In this document: one piece after another, positions 8,960 through 18,369 of the stretch
Position numbering within the stretch: position 1 is the stretch's first letter
How the letters are laid out: the number at the start of each line of letters is the position of its first letter
Assembly (NCBI RefSeq): GCF_000711955.1
Contig: NZ_JONR01000007.1
Location: 62,001-126,000 of the forward strand
DNA: 64,000 bases
From: Nevskia soli DSM 19509
GTDB taxonomy: Bacteria > Pseudomonadota > Gammaproteobacteria > Nevskiales > Nevskiaceae
Direction: 5' to 3'
The notes under the pieces: generated by a model
Seen by the model: the letters and a program-made list of their open reading frames with translations, nothing else
What the model was told of the DNA's origin: nothing
Database searches by the model: none
Program-made: the position numbers and the translations under genes

Positions 8960-10363
8960 ATGGCCAAGACGATCACGACGAAAGTACTGGTGGTGGGCGG
9001 CGGCCCCGGCGGCTATGTCGCTGCCATCCGTGCCGGCCAGCTCGGCCTGGACACCACCCTGGTCGAGGAAGACCGTCTCGGCGGCACCTGCCTGCTGCGC
9101 GGTTGCATTCCCTCCAAGGCCCTGATCCACGCGGCGAGCAAGTTCCACGAACTGGGCCATGCCGGCAACATCGGCATCACCTTGCCGCAGGCGGCGAGCT
9201 TCGACATGGCCAAGGCCGTCAGCTGGAAGGACGGCATCACCGGCAAGCTCAACAGCGGCGTCGCCGGCCTGCTGGCCAAGGCCAAGGTACGCACCGTCAG
9301 CGGCCGCGCCGTGTTCAGCGATGCCAAGACCTGCACGGTGCAAACCGCCGAAGGCCCGCAGACCATCACGGCCGAGCACGTCATCCTGGCCACCGGCTCG
9401 GTGCCGGTCGAGCTGAAGATCCTGCCTTTCGGCGGCGACATCCTCTCCTCCACCGAAGCCTTGTCCCTGGCCGAGGTGCCCAAGCGCCTGGCTGTGGTCG
9501 GGGCCGGCTACATCGGTCTGGAGCTGGGCATCGCCTTCGCCAAGCTCGGCAGCCAGGTCACCGTGGTCGAAGCGCAGGAACGCATCCTGCCGCTGTATGA
9601 CGCGGAGTTGACCCGTCCGGTGGAGCGCTGGCTGAAGAAGAACGGCGTCACCGTCCACCTCAAGTCCATGACCACCGGCTTCGCCGGCAAGGGCAAGAGC
9701 CTCAAGCTGCAATATCAGTCGGCCGATGGCGCCAGCCAGGACATCCCCTGCGACAAGATCCTGGTCACCGTCGGCCGCCGTCCCAACACCCAGGGCTGGG
9801 GCCTGGAGAACATGGCCGTCGATCTGGCCGGCCCCTTCGTCAAGATCGACGAACAGTGCCGCACCTCGATGCGCAACGTCTGGGCCATCGGCGACCTCGT
9901 CGGCGAACCGATGCTGGCGCACAAGGCCTCCAAGCAGGGCGAGATGGTGGCCGAGATCATCGCCGGCCGGAAGCGCAGCTTCGATCACGTCTGCATCCCC
10001 GCCGTGTGCTTCACCGAGCCGGAGATCGTCAGCGCCGGCCTGAGCCCGGAGCAGGCCAAGGCCGCCGCGCATCAGGTCAAGGTCGGCATCTTCCCCTTCG
10101 CCGCCAGCGGCCGCGCCATGAGCATGGAAGCGGGCACCGATGGCGGCTTCGTGCGCGTCGTCGCGCGAGCCGATAACCACCTGGTGCTTGGCATCCAGGC
10201 CGTTGGGGCGCACGTCTCAGAACTGTCGGGCGAATTTGCGCATGCGCTGGAGATGGGTTCGCGCCTGGAAGACATCGCCGGAACCATCCATGCGCATCCG
10301 ACCTTGAGTGAGGCTTTGCCGGAGGCGACGTTGGCGGCTTTGGGGCATGCGCTGCACATCTGA
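8960..10363 (+). CDS. lpdV: Dihydrolipoyl dehydrogenase, E3 of the bkd complex
   Basis: 467 residues. It has an N-terminal FAD-binding GGGPGGYVAAIRAG, the redox disulfide CLLRGC (Cys44 and Cys49), a second dinucleotide fold (VVGAGYIGLELG) for NAD, and the C-terminal dimer interface with the catalytic HAHPTLSEA. It reoxidises the lipoyl group of E2. The ATG lies 4 nt after the E2 stop. A dedicated E3 in the operon is typical of bkd clusters (LpdV). A short inverted repeat at 10380-10398 after the stop may end the transcript. Confidence 0.94.
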   Translation: MAKTITTKVLVVGGGPGGYVAAIRAGQLGLDTTLVEEDRLGGTCLLRGCIPSKALIHAASKFHELGHAGNIGITLPQAASFDMAKAVSWKDGITGKLNSGVAGLLAKAKVRTVSGRAVFSDAKTCTVQTAEGPQTITAEHVILATGSVPVELKILPFGGDILSSTEALSLAEVPKRLAVVGAGYIGLELGIAFAKLGSQVTVVEAQERILPLYDAELTRPVERWLKKNGVTVHLKSMTTGFAGKGKSLKLQYQSADGASQDIPCDKILVTVGRRPNTQGWGLENMAVDLAGPFVKIDEQCRTSMRNVWAIGDLVGEPMLAHKASKQGEMVAEIIAGRKRSFDHVCIPAVCFTEPEIVSAGLSPEQAKAAAHQVKVGIFPFAASGRAMSMEAGTDGGFVRVVARADNHLVLGIQAVGAHVSELSGEFAHALEMGSRLEDIAGTIHAHPTLSEALPEATLAALGHALHI

Positions 10364-10645
10364 ATTGTGGGGAATGTGTGCCGCAAGCTGCTTGCGGCTG
10401 TTTCCTCTCCCCATGTTCATGGGGAGAGGGCTGGGGTGAGGGGCCGCTTTCCTGTCTGAACAACACCTCCCTCCGTTCGCCCCGAGTGCCCGCGCAGCGG
10501 GTGTGCTTTTCCGAATGTCCCGAGTGAATCGCGCAGCGATTTGTATCGAGGGAGGGGCCAAGCACGGAACCCTTCCCCATTGTCATTCCCGCGCAGTCGG
10601 GAATGACGTTCGGTCAAGGGCGCGCGCCCCAAACAAAGACGCCTC
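10364..10645. repeat. Intergenic stretch with three short palindromes
   Basis: Between the convergent lpdV and transporter genes there are three perfect hairpins. They lie at 10380-10398 (arm GCCGCAAG), 10404-10429 (CCTCTCCCC/GGGGAGAGG) and 10582-10607 (GTCATTCCCG/CGGGAATGAC). The second recurs at 49444-49471 and the third is related to 49381-49398 and 32495-32514, so these are genome-wide REP-like repeats rather than unique terminators. No gene is supported here. Confidence 0.7.
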
Positions 10646-13306
10646 TCACCCCTTCGGCTTCCCATACCGCCAAGCCAGCAAACTCGGCAACAACACCAAC
10701 GCACAAATCAGGGTCATGCTCAGCCCCACCGTCAGCAAGATGCCCATGCTGACAATACCCGGATGCCTGGCCAGCATCAGATCGCCGAAGTTGGCCGTGG
10801 TGATCAGCGCCCCGAACAGCACCGCGCGCGCGGTGCCGGTCTGCAGCAGGTTGACGTTGGTGGAAGCGGCAACACGTCCGCGCTGCGCCAGGTACACGCC
10901 GTAGTCGACACCCACGCCAAGGATCAGCGGCAGCGCAATGACATTGGCGAAGTTGAACGGCACGTTGAACAGCACCGACCCGGCCACGGTGAGCAGCCCG
11001 GCCAGCAGCAGCGGAATCAGCACCAGCAACATGTCGGCGAAGCTGCGCAGCAGCACCAGCAGCAGGATGGTGATGGCGATGAAGGAGTAGACGAAGGCCT
11101 GGCGGAAAGCGCCGACCACGGCGTGGCCGGACTCGATGTAACCGATGGCGCCGCCGGTGGCCTTGGGCGCCGCGCTGCGTACCTGGGTGACGAAACGCTC
11201 CATCGGCTCGGGGCCGTCGAGCACTTCCTTCGGCCAGATTTCGACGCGGTACTGGCCATCGGCGCTCTTCCAGCGCCGCGTGATCTGCGCCGGCAGATCC
11301 TGCTCCGTCACCGGTGCCGCCTGCAAGGCATCGCGCAGGCCGCCGATCTGCCCCGGCAGGGCCGACAGCAGGCCGTCGCGCAGGCGCCCCAGCAGGTGCT
11401 CGTGGACGGCGCTGTCGCCCTGCTGCCAGGCGGTATCCAGCTTCTGTATGGCTTCGAGCAGCTTCTGCCCGGCAGCCGCGGCGGGCTTGCCCTGGTTCTG
11501 CTGGATGAAGGCGGGCAGGTCGGCGCCGAGCTGGTGGATGGCGGCGTAATCGTCTTCCCGCGCGGCGACCTTCAACGGGCTACCGTCGCCCATCAGGGTC
11601 GGGCCCAGGGTGAGGTTGAGATCGCTGACGATGCCGAGCTTGACGTCCTGATCGCTGGGCACCAAGTCGAGCAGGCTGATGGCGCGCCGCACCAGCGGCA
11701 GCTTGCCCAGCTGCTGTGACATGGCCTTGGCCTGGCCGGTGCTGTCGGTCAGCACCGACAACGTCAGGGTCGGGATGCTGGGATCGCGCAGCAGGTCGCG
11801 GAAGGTGCTGACCGACTCGCTGTTGGGATCGCGCAGGTCGATCGGGTCGTAGTCGAAGCGCGCCTTCGGCGCCAGCAGCAGCGAGCCCACGGCGAGCAGG
11901 GCGGCGCCGATCCAGATGGCGCGCGCATATCTGTACGGCCAGTTCAGCACGCGGCCCAGCAGGCCCTGGTCCGGCGGACTCAGCCTGACCTGCGCCGCGC
12001 TGGGCGGGAACAGGCTGATCAGCGCCGGCAGCAGGCTCAGGCTCACTACCAGGCTGATGAACATGCCGGCACCCGAGATGATGCCCAGCTCGGCGATGCC
12101 GGTGAACGGCGTGGGGATGAAGGCGAAGAAGCCGAGCGAGGTGGTGGCGGCACAGACCATCATGAAGCCGCCGACATCGCCTGCGGCGCGCGGCAGGGCC
12201 TGCTGCTGCGGCAGGCCGGCGCCCAGCAGCTCGCGGTACTGCATGCACAGGTACAGCGCGTAGTCGATGCCCAGGCCGACGTAGAGCACGCTGAAGGCGA
12301 TGGAGATGAGGTTGAGGTGGCCCACGGCCGCGGCGGCGAAGCTGGCGGTGACCAGCAGGCCGAACAGCAGGGTGATGATGGCGGCCACCACCAGTCGGCC
12401 CGAGCGCAGCGCCAGGTAGAGCAGCACCACCACCATCAGCAGCCCCACGGCGAAGGCCTTGAGGCCGCCGCTGAAGGCCATCTTCAGCTCCTCGTGCTCC
12501 AGTGCCTTGGAACCGGTGAGGCGCACCGTCACGCCCTGCGCCTTGCCCAGGTGCAGCTCGGCGACAGTGGCGCGGAACGCGGCGATGGACTCCTCGGTGG
12601 GAAACAGCAGGGCGAAATCGAGCTTCGGCTTGATCTCGACGAAGCGCCGCGCGGCGTCGTCGGCAGTGACGCCGGTACCCATCAGTGTCTGCCAGGACAG
12701 CGGCTGGAAGCGGTCTGCGACGGCCGCATCGATGCCCCCGGCCACCTGGCCCAGGGCGGGAGACAGATCGAAGCTGCCCGCGGCCGGATTGGTGGCGGCG
12801 CGGTCGAGCAGGGTGAACAGCCCGTGCAGGCTCGGATCGTGGGTCAGCGCGCCGAGGAAGGGTTGCGCCGCATTGAGGCCGTCGGCGAGCTTCTGCAGTG
12901 CCGGGGTTTCCAGATACAGGAAGCCGTTGTGACGGAAATAGGGGTCGGTTTCGGCGGCATACACCTCCAGGAACTGCTGCGGCTGGGCGCGCAGGCGCTC
13001 CACCAGGCGGCGCTGTGCCTCGTCCGCCACTTCCGGCGTGCTGCCGTCGATCACCGCCACCAGCCCCTCATCGAGATCGGGGAACAGCTGGTCCATGCGA
13101 TGCTCGGCCTGCCGCCAGGGCAGCTGGGCGGAGAGCATGTTCTCGGGGTTGGTGTCGACGCTCAGATGGGTCCAGGCATAGTGGCCCAGGCCGATGCCGA
13201 GCACGACGGCCACCGCCAGCACCCAGGCGGCGCGCCGCTGCATCAGGCCGACCCAGGCGAGCAGGGCGCGGGTGAGGGCGGTATCGGTATGTGCGGTCTG
13301 CGCCAT
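10646..13306 (-). CDS. MMPL/RND-family transporter, HpnN-like
   Basis: 886 residues with the two-fold RND layout. An N-terminal transmembrane helix is followed by a large periplasmic loop (about 50-270), five helices (about 275-450, including VLYVGLGIDYALYLCMQY), a second loop, and a last helical block (about 720-880, with LILGVGVDYGVYL). The paired GxGxDY motifs in helix 4 and 10 are typical of MMPL and HpnN proteins. HpnN moves hopanoids from inner to outer membrane; other members carry different lipids. No hopanoid synthesis genes are in the window, so the cargo is unknown. It is divergent from an MlaC/HpnM-like gene, a plausible periplasmic partner. Confidence 0.82.
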   Translation of the reverse strand: MAQTAHTDTALTRALLAWVGLMQRRAAWVLAVAVVLGIGLGHYAWTHLSVDTNPENMLSAQLPWRQAEHRMDQLFPDLDEGLVAVIDGSTPEVADEAQRRLVERLRAQPQQFLEVYAAETDPYFRHNGFLYLETPALQKLADGLNAAQPFLGALTHDPSLHGLFTLLDRAATNPAAGSFDLSPALGQVAGGIDAAVADRFQPLSWQTLMGTGVTADDAARRFVEIKPKLDFALLFPTEESIAAFRATVAELHLGKAQGVTVRLTGSKALEHEELKMAFSGGLKAFAVGLLMVVVLLYLALRSGRLVVAAIITLLFGLLVTASFAAAAVGHLNLISIAFSVLYVGLGIDYALYLCMQYRELLGAGLPQQQALPRAAGDVGGFMMVCAATTSLGFFAFIPTPFTGIAELGIISGAGMFISLVVSLSLLPALISLFPPSAAQVRLSPPDQGLLGRVLNWPYRYARAIWIGAALLAVGSLLLAPKARFDYDPIDLRDPNSESVSTFRDLLRDPSIPTLTLSVLTDSTGQAKAMSQQLGKLPLVRRAISLLDLVPSDQDVKLGIVSDLNLTLGPTLMGDGSPLKVAAREDDYAAIHQLGADLPAFIQQNQGKPAAAAGQKLLEAIQKLDTAWQQGDSAVHEHLLGRLRDGLLSALPGQIGGLRDALQAAPVTEQDLPAQITRRWKSADGQYRVEIWPKEVLDGPEPMERFVTQVRSAAPKATGGAIGYIESGHAVVGAFRQAFVYSFIAITILLLVLLRSFADMLLVLIPLLLAGLLTVAGSVLFNVPFNFANVIALPLILGVGVDYGVYLAQRGRVAASTNVNLLQTGTARAVLFGALITTANFGDLMLARHPGIVSMGILLTVGLSMTLICALVLLPSLLAWRYGKPKG

Positions 13307-13477
13307 GCTGTCTTTTTTCCGTCAAAATCAGGGCCAAATCAACGGGTTCCGCTTGCGTCCGGACTGCCGGAAGCGGCCCGGAGTCGTGTAAACTTATCGC
13401 CGCGTCGGCAGTCAAAAGGCGTGTGCGGTGACGTCTGGCGCCGCCCGACAGCTCAAACCCCGTTTTCGGAGAACGCT

Positions 13478-14092
13478 TTGCGACTCTTGCGAACCCCTCT
13501 ATTGTCGCTTTTTTTCGGGCTCGTTTTCTGTGTCCCCGCGGCATTCGCTGCCGGCGCGCCGGCGGACGTGGTCAATAACCTTCATGCCGCGCTGCTCAAC
13601 AACATGAAGCACGGCAAGGAATACGGCTGCGATGGCCGTATCAAGCACCTGCAACCGGTGCTCGATGCCAGCTTCGACGTGCCCCTGATCGCGCAGACGG
13701 TGATGCGCCGCCACTGGGCCGAGTTGTCCGAGGCGCAACGCAACCAGCTGATCGCCGAGTTCCGCGAAGTCACCGCGGTCACCTACGCCAGCAACTTCAA
13801 CAGCTTCGACGGCGAAGCCTTCACCACCCAGGACACCCAGTCGCTGCCCAACGGCGACCAGCTGGTGCATGCCCGGTTGCAGCCCGGCCGGGGCGACAGC
13901 GTCGCCTTCGACTACATCCTGCACGGCGACAAGGACGGCAATTTCCGCATCATCAACGTCATCGCCGACGGCGTCAGCGACCTGGCGCTGCGTTCCACCC
14001 AGTACAACTCCCTGTTCGACCAGAAGGGCTTCAACGGCCTGATGAGCTGGCTGCAGGATCAAAGCAGGAAGATGCGCGCGAATTGCGATTGA
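13478..14092 (+). CDS. MlaC/Ttg2D/HpnM-like periplasmic lipid-binding protein
   Basis: 204 residues: a cleavable signal peptide (TPLLSLFFGLVFCVPAAFA) and a toluene-tolerance (Ttg2/MlaC) domain. Recognisable pieces include LQPVLDASFDVPLIAQTVMR, LSEAQRNQLIAEFRE and FRIINVIADGVSDLALR. MlaC shuttles phospholipid across the periplasm, and HpnM is the equivalent beside HpnN. The TTG start at 13478 is chosen because CGGAGA sits at correct distance and the signal peptide follows at once; no ATG fits. The same frame is open far upstream but antisense to the transporter, which is not coding. Cysteines at each end of the mature domain could form a disulfide. Confidence 0.83.
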   Translation: MRLLRTPLLSLFFGLVFCVPAAFAAGAPADVVNNLHAALLNNMKHGKEYGCDGRIKHLQPVLDASFDVPLIAQTVMRRHWAELSEAQRNQLIAEFREVTAVTYASNFNSFDGEAFTTQDTQSLPNGDQLVHARLQPGRGDSVAFDYILHGDKDGNFRIINVIADGVSDLALRSTQYNSLFDQKGFNGLMSWLQDQSRKMRANCD

Positions 14093-14169
14093 GGCACAGC
14101 CGGCACAGACTGGCGCGGCAAGCGGCACCATAAAAAAGCCAAAGAATCCGGATATCAGGCGGGGGAGTG

Positions 14170-16704
14170 ATGGGTCCCAGACTTCGCGGGCGGCGGAGAG
14201 TGGAGCGGTGCGGATATTTGCTGGCGGCCTGCGCCGCGGGTTTCAGTGTCGCGGCTCCGGCCGACGACAGTGCCGGCCAGCAACAGCTCAAGGAAGTGGT
14301 GGTTACCGCGCAGAAGATGCGTCAGACGCTGGAGCAGGTGCCGGCTTCGGTCACCTCCGTCGGCGGCGACTACATCCGCAGTACCGGCGCGCATGACTTC
14401 CAGGACCTGTCCAGCTACACCGCCAATACCAACCTGCAGGTCTCCTCGTCCTCGACCCAGCTGCTGGTGCGCGGCTTCGGCACGCTCAACGATGTTCCCG
14501 GCCTGGACCCTTCCGTCGGCGTGGTGGTGGACGGCGTGGTCTATACCTATCCCGAATACCTGACCGCCTTCTTCGGCGACCTCGATCGCTACGAAGTGCT
14601 GCGGGGCCCGCAGGGCACCCTGTTCGGCAAGAACGTCACCGCCGGCCTGCTCAACATCACCACCAATGCGCCGGACCAGCAGCGGCTGTTCCGCTGGGAC
14701 CTGGACATGCGCAGCAGCGGCGACCGCGCCTTTCGCCCGGTGATCAACCTGCCGCTGGGGCGCGACATGGCCTTGCGCCTGACCGGCAACTTCGAGCACG
14801 GCGATCGCGGCCTGCTCTACAACACCGATCTCGACCGCCGCGAGCAGAACCAGCAGCAGGATTCGGGACGCGTACGCTTCCGCTACGACTCGCACGAAGG
14901 CTGGACCGTGGACATCGGCGCTTTCTTCGCTTACCACGAGGAAAACTTCGACAAGCAGCAACTGTTCATCGCCGGTCCCAACATGCAGGCGCTGGCCCGC
15001 AGCTTCGATCCCCGCTTCGAGACCCACATCGACAGCACCGTGTCGGAAGACGTGCCCGCCACCGAGAACGCCACCAGCCGCGGCGCCTCCGTCACCTTCG
15101 AAGGCGACCTCGGCCACCCCGGCGGCATGAAGTCGCTGAAGATCACCTCGATCAGCAGCGTCGCCGAGAACATCATCGGCGCGCGCGACATCGACGCCGA
15201 CTTCAGCCCGGTACCCTTCATCCAGGACTCCCTCGGCGCGCCGGAGCCGGAGCGGCAGGTGACGCAGGAGCTGCGCGTTAGCGGCGTCGGCAAGGACCTG
15301 TTCGGCCTGGGTCACGAAGCCAACTTCGTCGCCGGCCTGTACTACGACAACTACACCCTGAGGACCTCGGACCGCTTCCTGGTCAAGGATCTCGGAGCCA
15401 CGCTCAACTACGTCATCGCCGCCGGTTGTGACTCCAACAAGGTTCCTGTCGGCGCCTGTTCCCTGACCCGCGCCCTCGGCGTGGGGCTCGACGACGTACT
15501 GAATCTGTTGCAGGGCATCATCGGCCGGCCGCCGCTGGGCGAGCAGTCGGCGCTGTCCGGACTGGACCAGCGCACCAAGGACTACGCTGCCTTCGGCCAG
15601 GGCGAGTGGTATTTCCTCGAACACTGGTCGCTGATCGGCGGCCTGCGCTATGCCAAGGAGAACCGTACCGGCCAGCCGCACAGCTTTTCCAACAGCCTGA
15701 TCATCAAGGCCATTGCCGACCAGAAGGATTTCGACGATACCGGTGCCAGCGCCCTGCGTCGCACCGAGACCGATTTCTCACCCAAGGCGGGCCTGAAATA
15801 CCAGCCGAACAAGCATGTCGAGGGCTACCTGACCTGGGCCGAGGGTTACAAGAGCGGCGGCTTCAACGGCATTCCGCTCAATCCGAGCGCCATCGAATAC
15901 GAACCGGAAAAGGCCACCAGCATCGAGGGCGGCTTCAAGATCAAGGACCGGCTGTTCGACGGGCCGATCCGCGGCTCCCTGTCGCTGTACCACACCAGCT
16001 TCAACAACCTGCAGGTCTCCACCTTCCAAGGCACCAACGTCATCATCGTCAACGCCGCGCAGGCGCGCTCGATAGGCTTCGAGGCCGACCTGATGTGGCT
16101 GCTGCCGATCCGCGGCCTGTCGCTGTACAGCTCCTTCGGCTTCGCCGACGCGCGCTACACGTCCTATCCCAACGGCCCGGCGCCGGGCGATTTCGACTGC
16201 GGCAAGGTGGGTGATTCAGGGCCGCCGGCACAATGTACCTGCCCCCCTGATAACGGCACCGTGCCGGGACAGCCCACACAGTCCGGCAGCAACAAGCTCC
16301 CAGGGCAACGTAGACAGGGTTGCGGCAAGAACCTCACCGGCCAGCCGCTGCCGTTCGCGCCGCAATGGACCGCGGCGATGACGCCGGCCTACACCTTCCT
16401 GCATCTGCCCTATGGCATCAGCGCCAGCCTCGCCACCGACGTGCTGTTCCAGGGCAAGCGCTACCTCAACTCGGAAGATGATCCGCGTCAATTACAGAAG
16501 GCCACGCTGATCGTCAATCCGCGCCTGGTCTTTGCCGATGAAACCAATGGCGACTGGGGCCTCAACCTGGGCATCCAGAACCTGACCCGCGAAACCTACA
16601 GCGACCAGGTCATCGACCAGCCGCTGGGTCCGGGCAATTTCGCCGCGATCCGCGGCGACCACGGGCGTCTCTACACCGGCAGCTTCTTCATCAACTTCCA
16701 TTGA
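14170..16704 (+). CDS. TonB-dependent outer membrane receptor
   Basis: About 844 residues. The order is a signal region (CGYLLAACAAGFSVAAPA), a TonB-box-like KEVVVTAQK, a plug domain (about 40-160, with YEVLRGPQGTLFGKNVT) and a 22-strand-type barrel ending in FFINFH with the terminal aromatic residue. The family takes up siderophores, cobalamin, sugars and other large ligands; the substrate is not readable. Two predicted surface segments carry cysteines: CDSNKVPVGAC and a Gly/Pro-rich insert with five Cys between about 677 and 722, unusual in this family. GTG at 14167 is an alternative start; both lie too close to the GGGGGAG for a normal ribosome site. Confidence 0.92.
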   Translation: MGPRLRGRRRVERCGYLLAACAAGFSVAAPADDSAGQQQLKEVVVTAQKMRQTLEQVPASVTSVGGDYIRSTGAHDFQDLSSYTANTNLQVSSSSTQLLVRGFGTLNDVPGLDPSVGVVVDGVVYTYPEYLTAFFGDLDRYEVLRGPQGTLFGKNVTAGLLNITTNAPDQQRLFRWDLDMRSSGDRAFRPVINLPLGRDMALRLTGNFEHGDRGLLYNTDLDRREQNQQQDSGRVRFRYDSHEGWTVDIGAFFAYHEENFDKQQLFIAGPNMQALARSFDPRFETHIDSTVSEDVPATENATSRGASVTFEGDLGHPGGMKSLKITSISSVAENIIGARDIDADFSPVPFIQDSLGAPEPERQVTQELRVSGVGKDLFGLGHEANFVAGLYYDNYTLRTSDRFLVKDLGATLNYVIAAGCDSNKVPVGACSLTRALGVGLDDVLNLLQGIIGRPPLGEQSALSGLDQRTKDYAAFGQGEWYFLEHWSLIGGLRYAKENRTGQPHSFSNSLIIKAIADQKDFDDTGASALRRTETDFSPKAGLKYQPNKHVEGYLTWAEGYKSGGFNGIPLNPSAIEYEPEKATSIEGGFKIKDRLFDGPIRGSLSLYHTSFNNLQVSTFQGTNVIIVNAAQARSIGFEADLMWLLPIRGLSLYSSFGFADARYTSYPNGPAPGDFDCGKVGDSGPPAQCTCPPDNGTVPGQPTQSGSNKLPGQRRQGCGKNLTGQPLPFAPQWTAAMTPAYTFLHLPYGISASLATDVLFQGKRYLNSEDDPRQLQKATLIVNPRLVFADETNGDWGLNLGIQNLTRETYSDQVIDQPLGPGNFAAIRGDHGRLYTGSFFINFH

Positions 16705-16762
16705 GGAAGGCGGCGCCGAAGGACTTCGCCAAGGGGGCTGTGCCCCGCCCTTGCAGGATTTT

Positions 16763-17377
16763 CTACTTGCCTGCCGATAGCGGCATCTGCCGAACCTGCG
16801 CAGCGATGCCGTCGCTGGCCTGCTTCAGCGCCGTGCGCATCGCCGCCACGGTCGTGGCCGCGTCGAGGGTGGCCATCGGCACATCGGCGGAGAGGCGCCC
16901 GTCCGTAACCGCGCCGCCGGCAAGATGCCAGGCGCCGCGCAGGCGCAGCATGGCGGCGCCGCCCGCGGCGGCGTCCGGTTCGAAGCTCTGCAACTCCATA
17001 TTCAGGGCCAGCGCGGGCGACTTCTCGCTGGCCGCGCCGAAGGCTTCCACCTCGTAGGCGGGCAGATCCGCGGCCAACTGCAGCGCCATCCAGCGCGTCA
17101 CGCTCTCGCCCAGGCGCTCGGCCCAGACCTGGTCCGGGAAGCGCTTCAGCTCGGCATCGGCGCTGCGGTAGAGGATGCTGCGGCGGTCGAGATATTCGGG
17201 CATGGTCACGGTACGCACCACCAGTATCGGGCGCTGTATCATGGCCGAGGCCGGCGGCACGGCGACATCGTTGCTGAGCAGCATCAGACGCGGCGGCGGG
17301 GCGCCGGCGCAGGCGCCCAGCAGTGCGGACCAGGCGAGGGCTGCGCCGAGGCAGAGGGACCGGAAGCAGGAAGTCAT
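16763..17377 (-). CDS. PqiC-like ABC-transport auxiliary lipoprotein
   Basis: 204 residues. The N-terminus has a lipoprotein signal ending in LLGAC, predicting lipidation at the Cys. The body carries a PqiC/DUF330-like pattern: LVVRTVTMPEYLDRRSILYR early, WAERLGESVTRWMALQLAADL in the middle and LSADVPMATLDAATTVAAMR late. PqiC-type lipoproteins sit in the outer membrane and dock MCE-domain proteins. The start codon overlaps the stop of the MCE gene by one base (TAATG), showing operon coupling. Last gene of the four-gene ABC operon. Confidence 0.85.
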   Translation of the reverse strand: MTSCFRSLCLGAALAWSALLGACAGAPPPRLMLLSNDVAVPPASAMIQRPILVVRTVTMPEYLDRRSILYRSADAELKRFPDQVWAERLGESVTRWMALQLAADLPAYEVEAFGAASEKSPALALNMELQSFEPDAAAGGAAMLRLRGAWHLAGGAVTDGRLSADVPMATLDAATTVAAMRTALKQASDGIAAQVRQMPLSAGK

Positions 17378-18330
17378 TACCGTTGTACTCCGGTGATCAG
17401 TGATTGCGGATTACGGTCGATGGTTTCGGAAAAGTTGCGCAGCGCTTCCGAGGCGATGGCCAGGTTGCGCAGCGCCTGCTCCAGGTCGGCGCGCATCGGC
17501 GCGCCGGGAGCGGTCAGTTCGGAGGTGTGGGCCAGGGTGGCGTCGGCATCCTTCAGCGCGCTCTGCGCCGTCAGCAGGGTCTGGTTCAATTGCGGCGACA
17601 GCGTGGTCACGGCGGTATCGACATGGTCGCTCAGCTTCTGCACCGAGGCCAGGGTGCGGGCGGTATCGCTCTGCAGCTGGCCGACCGCCTTGGTCAGGGC
17701 ATCGGTGGTCTGGCGTGCCGAGCCGGCAGTGGAGGCCAACTCGGAATTGGCGGTAACGGCCAATTGCCGTACCACCTGCATGGTTTCGCGCAGTTCGTCG
17801 GTGATCTGGCGCAGCGGCAGCTGCGACAACTGATCGCGGAAGGTGTCGAAGTCCGAACGCATCGCCGGAATCTCGTTCGAGTCCGGATCGTCGCCAATGA
17901 ACACCGCCGGCGTATCCGGCTGGAAGTCCAGTTCAACATCGAGCTGCCCGGTGACCAGGCTCTGGATCGCCAGCTGGGCACGCATGCCCTTCTCGATGAA
18001 CTTCTCGAACGGCACATCGACCACGCTCAGCTTCTTGCCGCCGAGCATGCGGATCTTGCGCGGGTTGATGGTGATGTAGACCGGAATGCGTGCCGACAGG
18101 TTGCTGGCGTCGAACTGCAGGCGGATATCGGTGACCTGGCCGACACGCACGCCGCGGAAGTTCACCGGCGCGCCGATCGCCAGGCCGGTGACGGAGCCGC
18201 TGAAATAGATCACCGCATACTGCTTGCGCTGGAACAGCTGACCTCCGCCGATGGCCAGCACCGCCACCGCGCCAAGCAACAGGGCGCCGACGACGAAGCC
18301 GCCGATCAGCGCGGGATTGGCCTTTTTCAT
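17377..18330 (-). CDS. MCE-domain (MlaD-like) lipid transport protein
   Basis: 317 residues. One N-terminal transmembrane anchor (ALIGGFVVGALLLGAVAVLA) is followed by a single MCE domain (about 38-115, with VTGLAIGAPVNFRGVRVGQV). A long helical C-terminal region (about 150-310) is rich in heptad-like Leu/Ala/Thr. MCE proteins form hexameric rings or tubes that pass phospholipid between membranes; the long tail suggests a needle-like extension as in PqiB or LetB rather than the short MlaD. It lies 39 nt after the ATPase gene. Confidence 0.9.
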   Translation of the reverse strand: MKKANPALIGGFVVGALLLGAVAVLAIGGGQLFQRKQYAVIYFSGSVTGLAIGAPVNFRGVRVGQVTDIRLQFDASNLSARIPVYITINPRKIRMLGGKKLSVVDVPFEKFIEKGMRAQLAIQSLVTGQLDVELDFQPDTPAVFIGDDPDSNEIPAMRSDFDTFRDQLSQLPLRQITDELRETMQVVRQLAVTANSELASTAGSARQTTDALTKAVGQLQSDTARTLASVQKLSDHVDTAVTTLSPQLNQTLLTAQSALKDADATLAHTSELTAPGAPMRADLEQALRNLAIASEALRNFSETIDRNPQSLITGVQR

Positions 18331-18369
18331 GACTGTGCCCTCATGCCCCTGCTCTCATGACATTCGCCT

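Noticed and set aside
12317..13477. Long upstream extension of the MlaC-like gene
   Set aside because: It is antisense to the HpnN-like gene and has no signal peptide at its start; the TTG at 13478 gives a proper exported protein.
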